A stretch of 6,629 nt of DNA from Bacteroidota bacterium (lineage in GTDB: Bacteria; Bacteroidota; Ignavibacteria; Kapaibacteriales; UBA2268): the NCBI GenBank assembly GCA_017428585.1, contig JAFRQN010000079.1, positions 1 through 6,629 of the forward strand. Direction: 5' to 3'. Made by a program: the position numbers and the translations under genes. A model generated the notes under the pieces. That model searched no databases. It saw only the letters and a program-made list of their open reading frames with translations, and was not told the origin of the DNA. This document shows positions 5,009 through 6,629 of this stretch, in pieces (positions within the stretch are counted from its first letter, which is position 1; every line of letters begins with the position of its first letter).

Positions 5009-6629
5009 TTATTTCTTTTCAAATTTAATATAGTGTGAAAATGTAGGATCTACTTCAGGATTAGTTGATATTTTTAGATATGCACCAATCTTCCAAAGAT
5101 TTATTTGATCTGAATAATTTGAACTAATTATATCACCTGAATTTCCGCCAGCTAAAATAGTATAAACAGATCCATCATGCATATCAGCAATAAATCTTGC
5201 TACTGTAATTGTTTGTATTTCTGATTGTTTTGAAACGTTAATATCGCTAACGTTTATTGTCGTTGAATTTCCACCTGTAGTAAATGTTTTGCCTATCCTA
5301 GACATATTTCTTATTTTTTGTTCTATATTAGTTTTAGTAAAATATGGAGATTTAATTTCTAATGTACGAGTATATTTATAATGCCATTTATCAGAATTAT
5401 CTGTATTAAATTTTTTCGTTAGTTCTTTTAGAGCACTTTTGAAACTATTAAGAACAATAATTTCTTGATTTTCTGTCCAATGTGTATTTTTATTATTAAA
5501 CCATATTGAAGAGGTATCTAATAATAATTCATTTATTTTTCTTAAAGGCATTTCTCCTGTTTTAAGATAGCAGTTATAATGATAATCATCTAATTCATCA
5601 TGAAAAGTATAATATAATAATTTGTTTAGGAATTTATTATATATTGTACTTGTCGTCGATTTAGTAGACATAATATAGTCCCAGTTTCTTAATTTATAAT
5701 ATGCTTTTCGTTCTTGAGCATTAAAAGTTGGTAAATGCTTTTTAAGAATATATAGTATTGAATTTATTTGATTCTTTGCATAAATTGATAATATATCTGT
5801 TTGCATATATTGAGCATCGCGATATGAATAAAATTCTGTATAAGATAAACCTTCTTTTATTCGTTCTGCTCTTTCCGGTGTTGCCCAATAAGAGGAAACA
5901 TAATAATTAAGATTATTTTGTACTGCATTATTAGCACATAAAATGTACCTACAGCTTGGATTATAGATAGAGTTAAAGTTATAATTATGAAATCCCTGCC
6001 ATCTATTGGTATTTATCCATGCTTCTGAAATAAAATTAGGTGATGCTGTTGAACCGCGTTTAGGAACTAATCCTGCAGGTAATGTACCAATATTTCCCAT
6101 CTTATCAGCAAAAGATATTACCATTCCAGGTACTTTCCAATTTTTAGCAAAACTATAAAATTCCTTCCAGTTATTAGCCTGCATTATTTTTAATCCTGTT
6201 CCAATTTCATTTGTAATTTCAGTTCCAGTCCATCTAAAAGTTATCAAATGTTTTGAATATAAATCTTTTTTAGAATTTTTATGACTAAATCGTTGTATAT
6301 CTGATAATATGCGAGAGGTATTGGTATAACGAATATAATAAACTTTTTCAGGCTCATTTTTTATTCTAATGGTATCTAAATATTCTTTTATTGGTTGTGT
6401 TCTTGTATCAGTTACAAAGTAGTTTTCATTTTTATCATCTGTTTTTTCTATAAAAAAATCTACATCGTCAAGACGCATGCATGCCATTCCCCATGATACA
6501 TTATTGTTTATGCCACATAGAAAAATAGGCATTCCAGGAATAGTTAGACCTGTAACATTATAATTTGGAGATGTTATATGTACTTGAAAAAACATTGTTG
6601 GAGCAGCAGCGTTATAATGAAAATCATTA
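5009..6629 (-). CDS. Penicillin acylase family (S45) Ntn-hydrolase, 5' end missing
   Basis: Members of this family are exported, self-cleaving amidases that hydrolyse N-acyl amides (penicillins, acyl-homoserine lactones or unknown peptides). The frame is open to the right window edge, and the ATG at 6595 is internal: upstream codons read NDFHYNAAAPT, which fits the family pattern NDPH...AP..W just after the start of the beta chain. The 539 residues seen are thus most of the beta chain; the signal peptide, alpha chain, spacer and catalytic N-terminal Ser lie outside, about 20 residues further on by family pattern. Counting from the window edge (N at 6628-6626 as residue 1), further family signals are GLTIPGMPIFLCGINNNVSWGM (27-48 as a region), DDVDFFIEK (53-61), a GNIGTLPAG-type segment near 177-185, TTGGNSTTINVSD near 452-464 and the end motif AGGNSGDIISSNYSDQINLW near 491-510. 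The family's usual GGQSG is GGNSG here. Substrate unknown. It probably shares a transcript with the glycosyltransferase gene. Confidence 0.9.
   Translation of the reverse strand, partial: NDFHYNAAAPTMFFQVHITSPNYNVTGLTIPGMPIFLCGINNNVSWGMACMRLDDVDFFIEKTDDKNENYFVTDTRTQPIKEYLDTIRIKNEPEKVYYIRYTNTSRILSDIQRFSHKNSKKDLYSKHLITFRWTGTEITNEIGTGLKIMQANNWKEFYSFAKNWKVPGMVISFADKMGNIGTLPAGLVPKRGSTASPNFISEAWINTNRWQGFHNYNFNSIYNPSCRYILCANNAVQNNLNYYVSSYWATPERAERIKEGLSYTEFYSYRDAQYMQTDILSIYAKNQINSILYILKKHLPTFNAQERKAYYKLRNWDYIMSTKSTTSTIYNKFLNKLLYYTFHDELDDYHYNCYLKTGEMPLRKINELLLDTSSIWFNNKNTHWTENQEIIVLNSFKSALKELTKKFNTDNSDKWHYKYTRTLEIKSPYFTKTNIEQKIRNMSRIGKTFTTGGNSTTINVSDINVSKQSEIQTITVARFIADMHDGSVYTILAGGNSGDIISSNYSDQINLWKIGAYLKISTNPEVDPTFSHYIKFEKK

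Noticed and set aside
5020..5022. TTG at 5022 as the glycosyltransferase start.
   Set aside because: It adds seven polar residues ahead of the family's normal MKISIVIITYN opening; ATG 5001 is preferred, though coupling makes TTG possible.
5233..5255. 8-bp inverted repeat AAACGTTA/TAACGTTT with a 7-nt loop.
   Set aside because: It lies inside the acylase coding region and corresponds to the repeated residues INVSDINVS; it has no T-tract and is probably chance.
6593..6595. ATG 6595 as the acylase start.
   Set aside because: The frame stays open to the window edge and the upstream codons match the family pattern, so the start is outside the window.

Overview
The window is strongly AT-rich, densely coded bacterial chromosome with five protein genes, two of them cut by the window edges. 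The genes are ordinary housekeeping and envelope genes: isoprenoid synthesis (ispD), translation termination (prfB), a putative lipoprotein, the first committed step of aromatic amino acid synthesis (chorismate mutase-DAHP synthase), a family 2 glycosyltransferase and a penicillin-acylase-type hydrolase. The lipoprotein with its Tyr/Trp/His-rich and Ser-rich regions, together with the acylase, suggests a Gram-negative, low-GC organism. The style of both resembles proteins I associate with Bacteroidota and relatives (Ignavibacteria, Kapabacteria), but that placement is an impression that I could not test.

Layout, left to right. On the + strand, ispD (5' end missing, 1-627) is followed after 39 nt by prfB (667-1759), which carries an in-frame TGA at codon 24 and a canonical-looking +1 programmed frameshift site. 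A 140-nt AT-rich gap leads to the lipoprotein gene (1900-2937), which has the only clear Shine-Dalgarno in front of a start codon in the window. A strong 16-bp hairpin (2978-3019) separates it from aroG/aroF-type DAHP synthase fused to an N-terminal AroQ chorismate mutase (3034-4047). On the - strand, converging on it with a 6-nt gap, lie a glycosyltransferase (5001-4054) and, upstream of it, the acylase (from the right window edge to 5009). The two minus-strand genes are 7 nt apart and probably form one transcription unit.

No gene-free stretch exceeds 140 nt, and I see no RNA genes, mobile elements, CRISPR arrays or phage genes. I did not find a clearly new biological system. The points most worth a second look are the prfB recoding site with its non-standard UGAU context, the hairpin placed 14 nt before the DAHP synthase start codon, the replacement of a key catalytic glutamine in the chorismate mutase domain, and the unusual composition of the lipoprotein.
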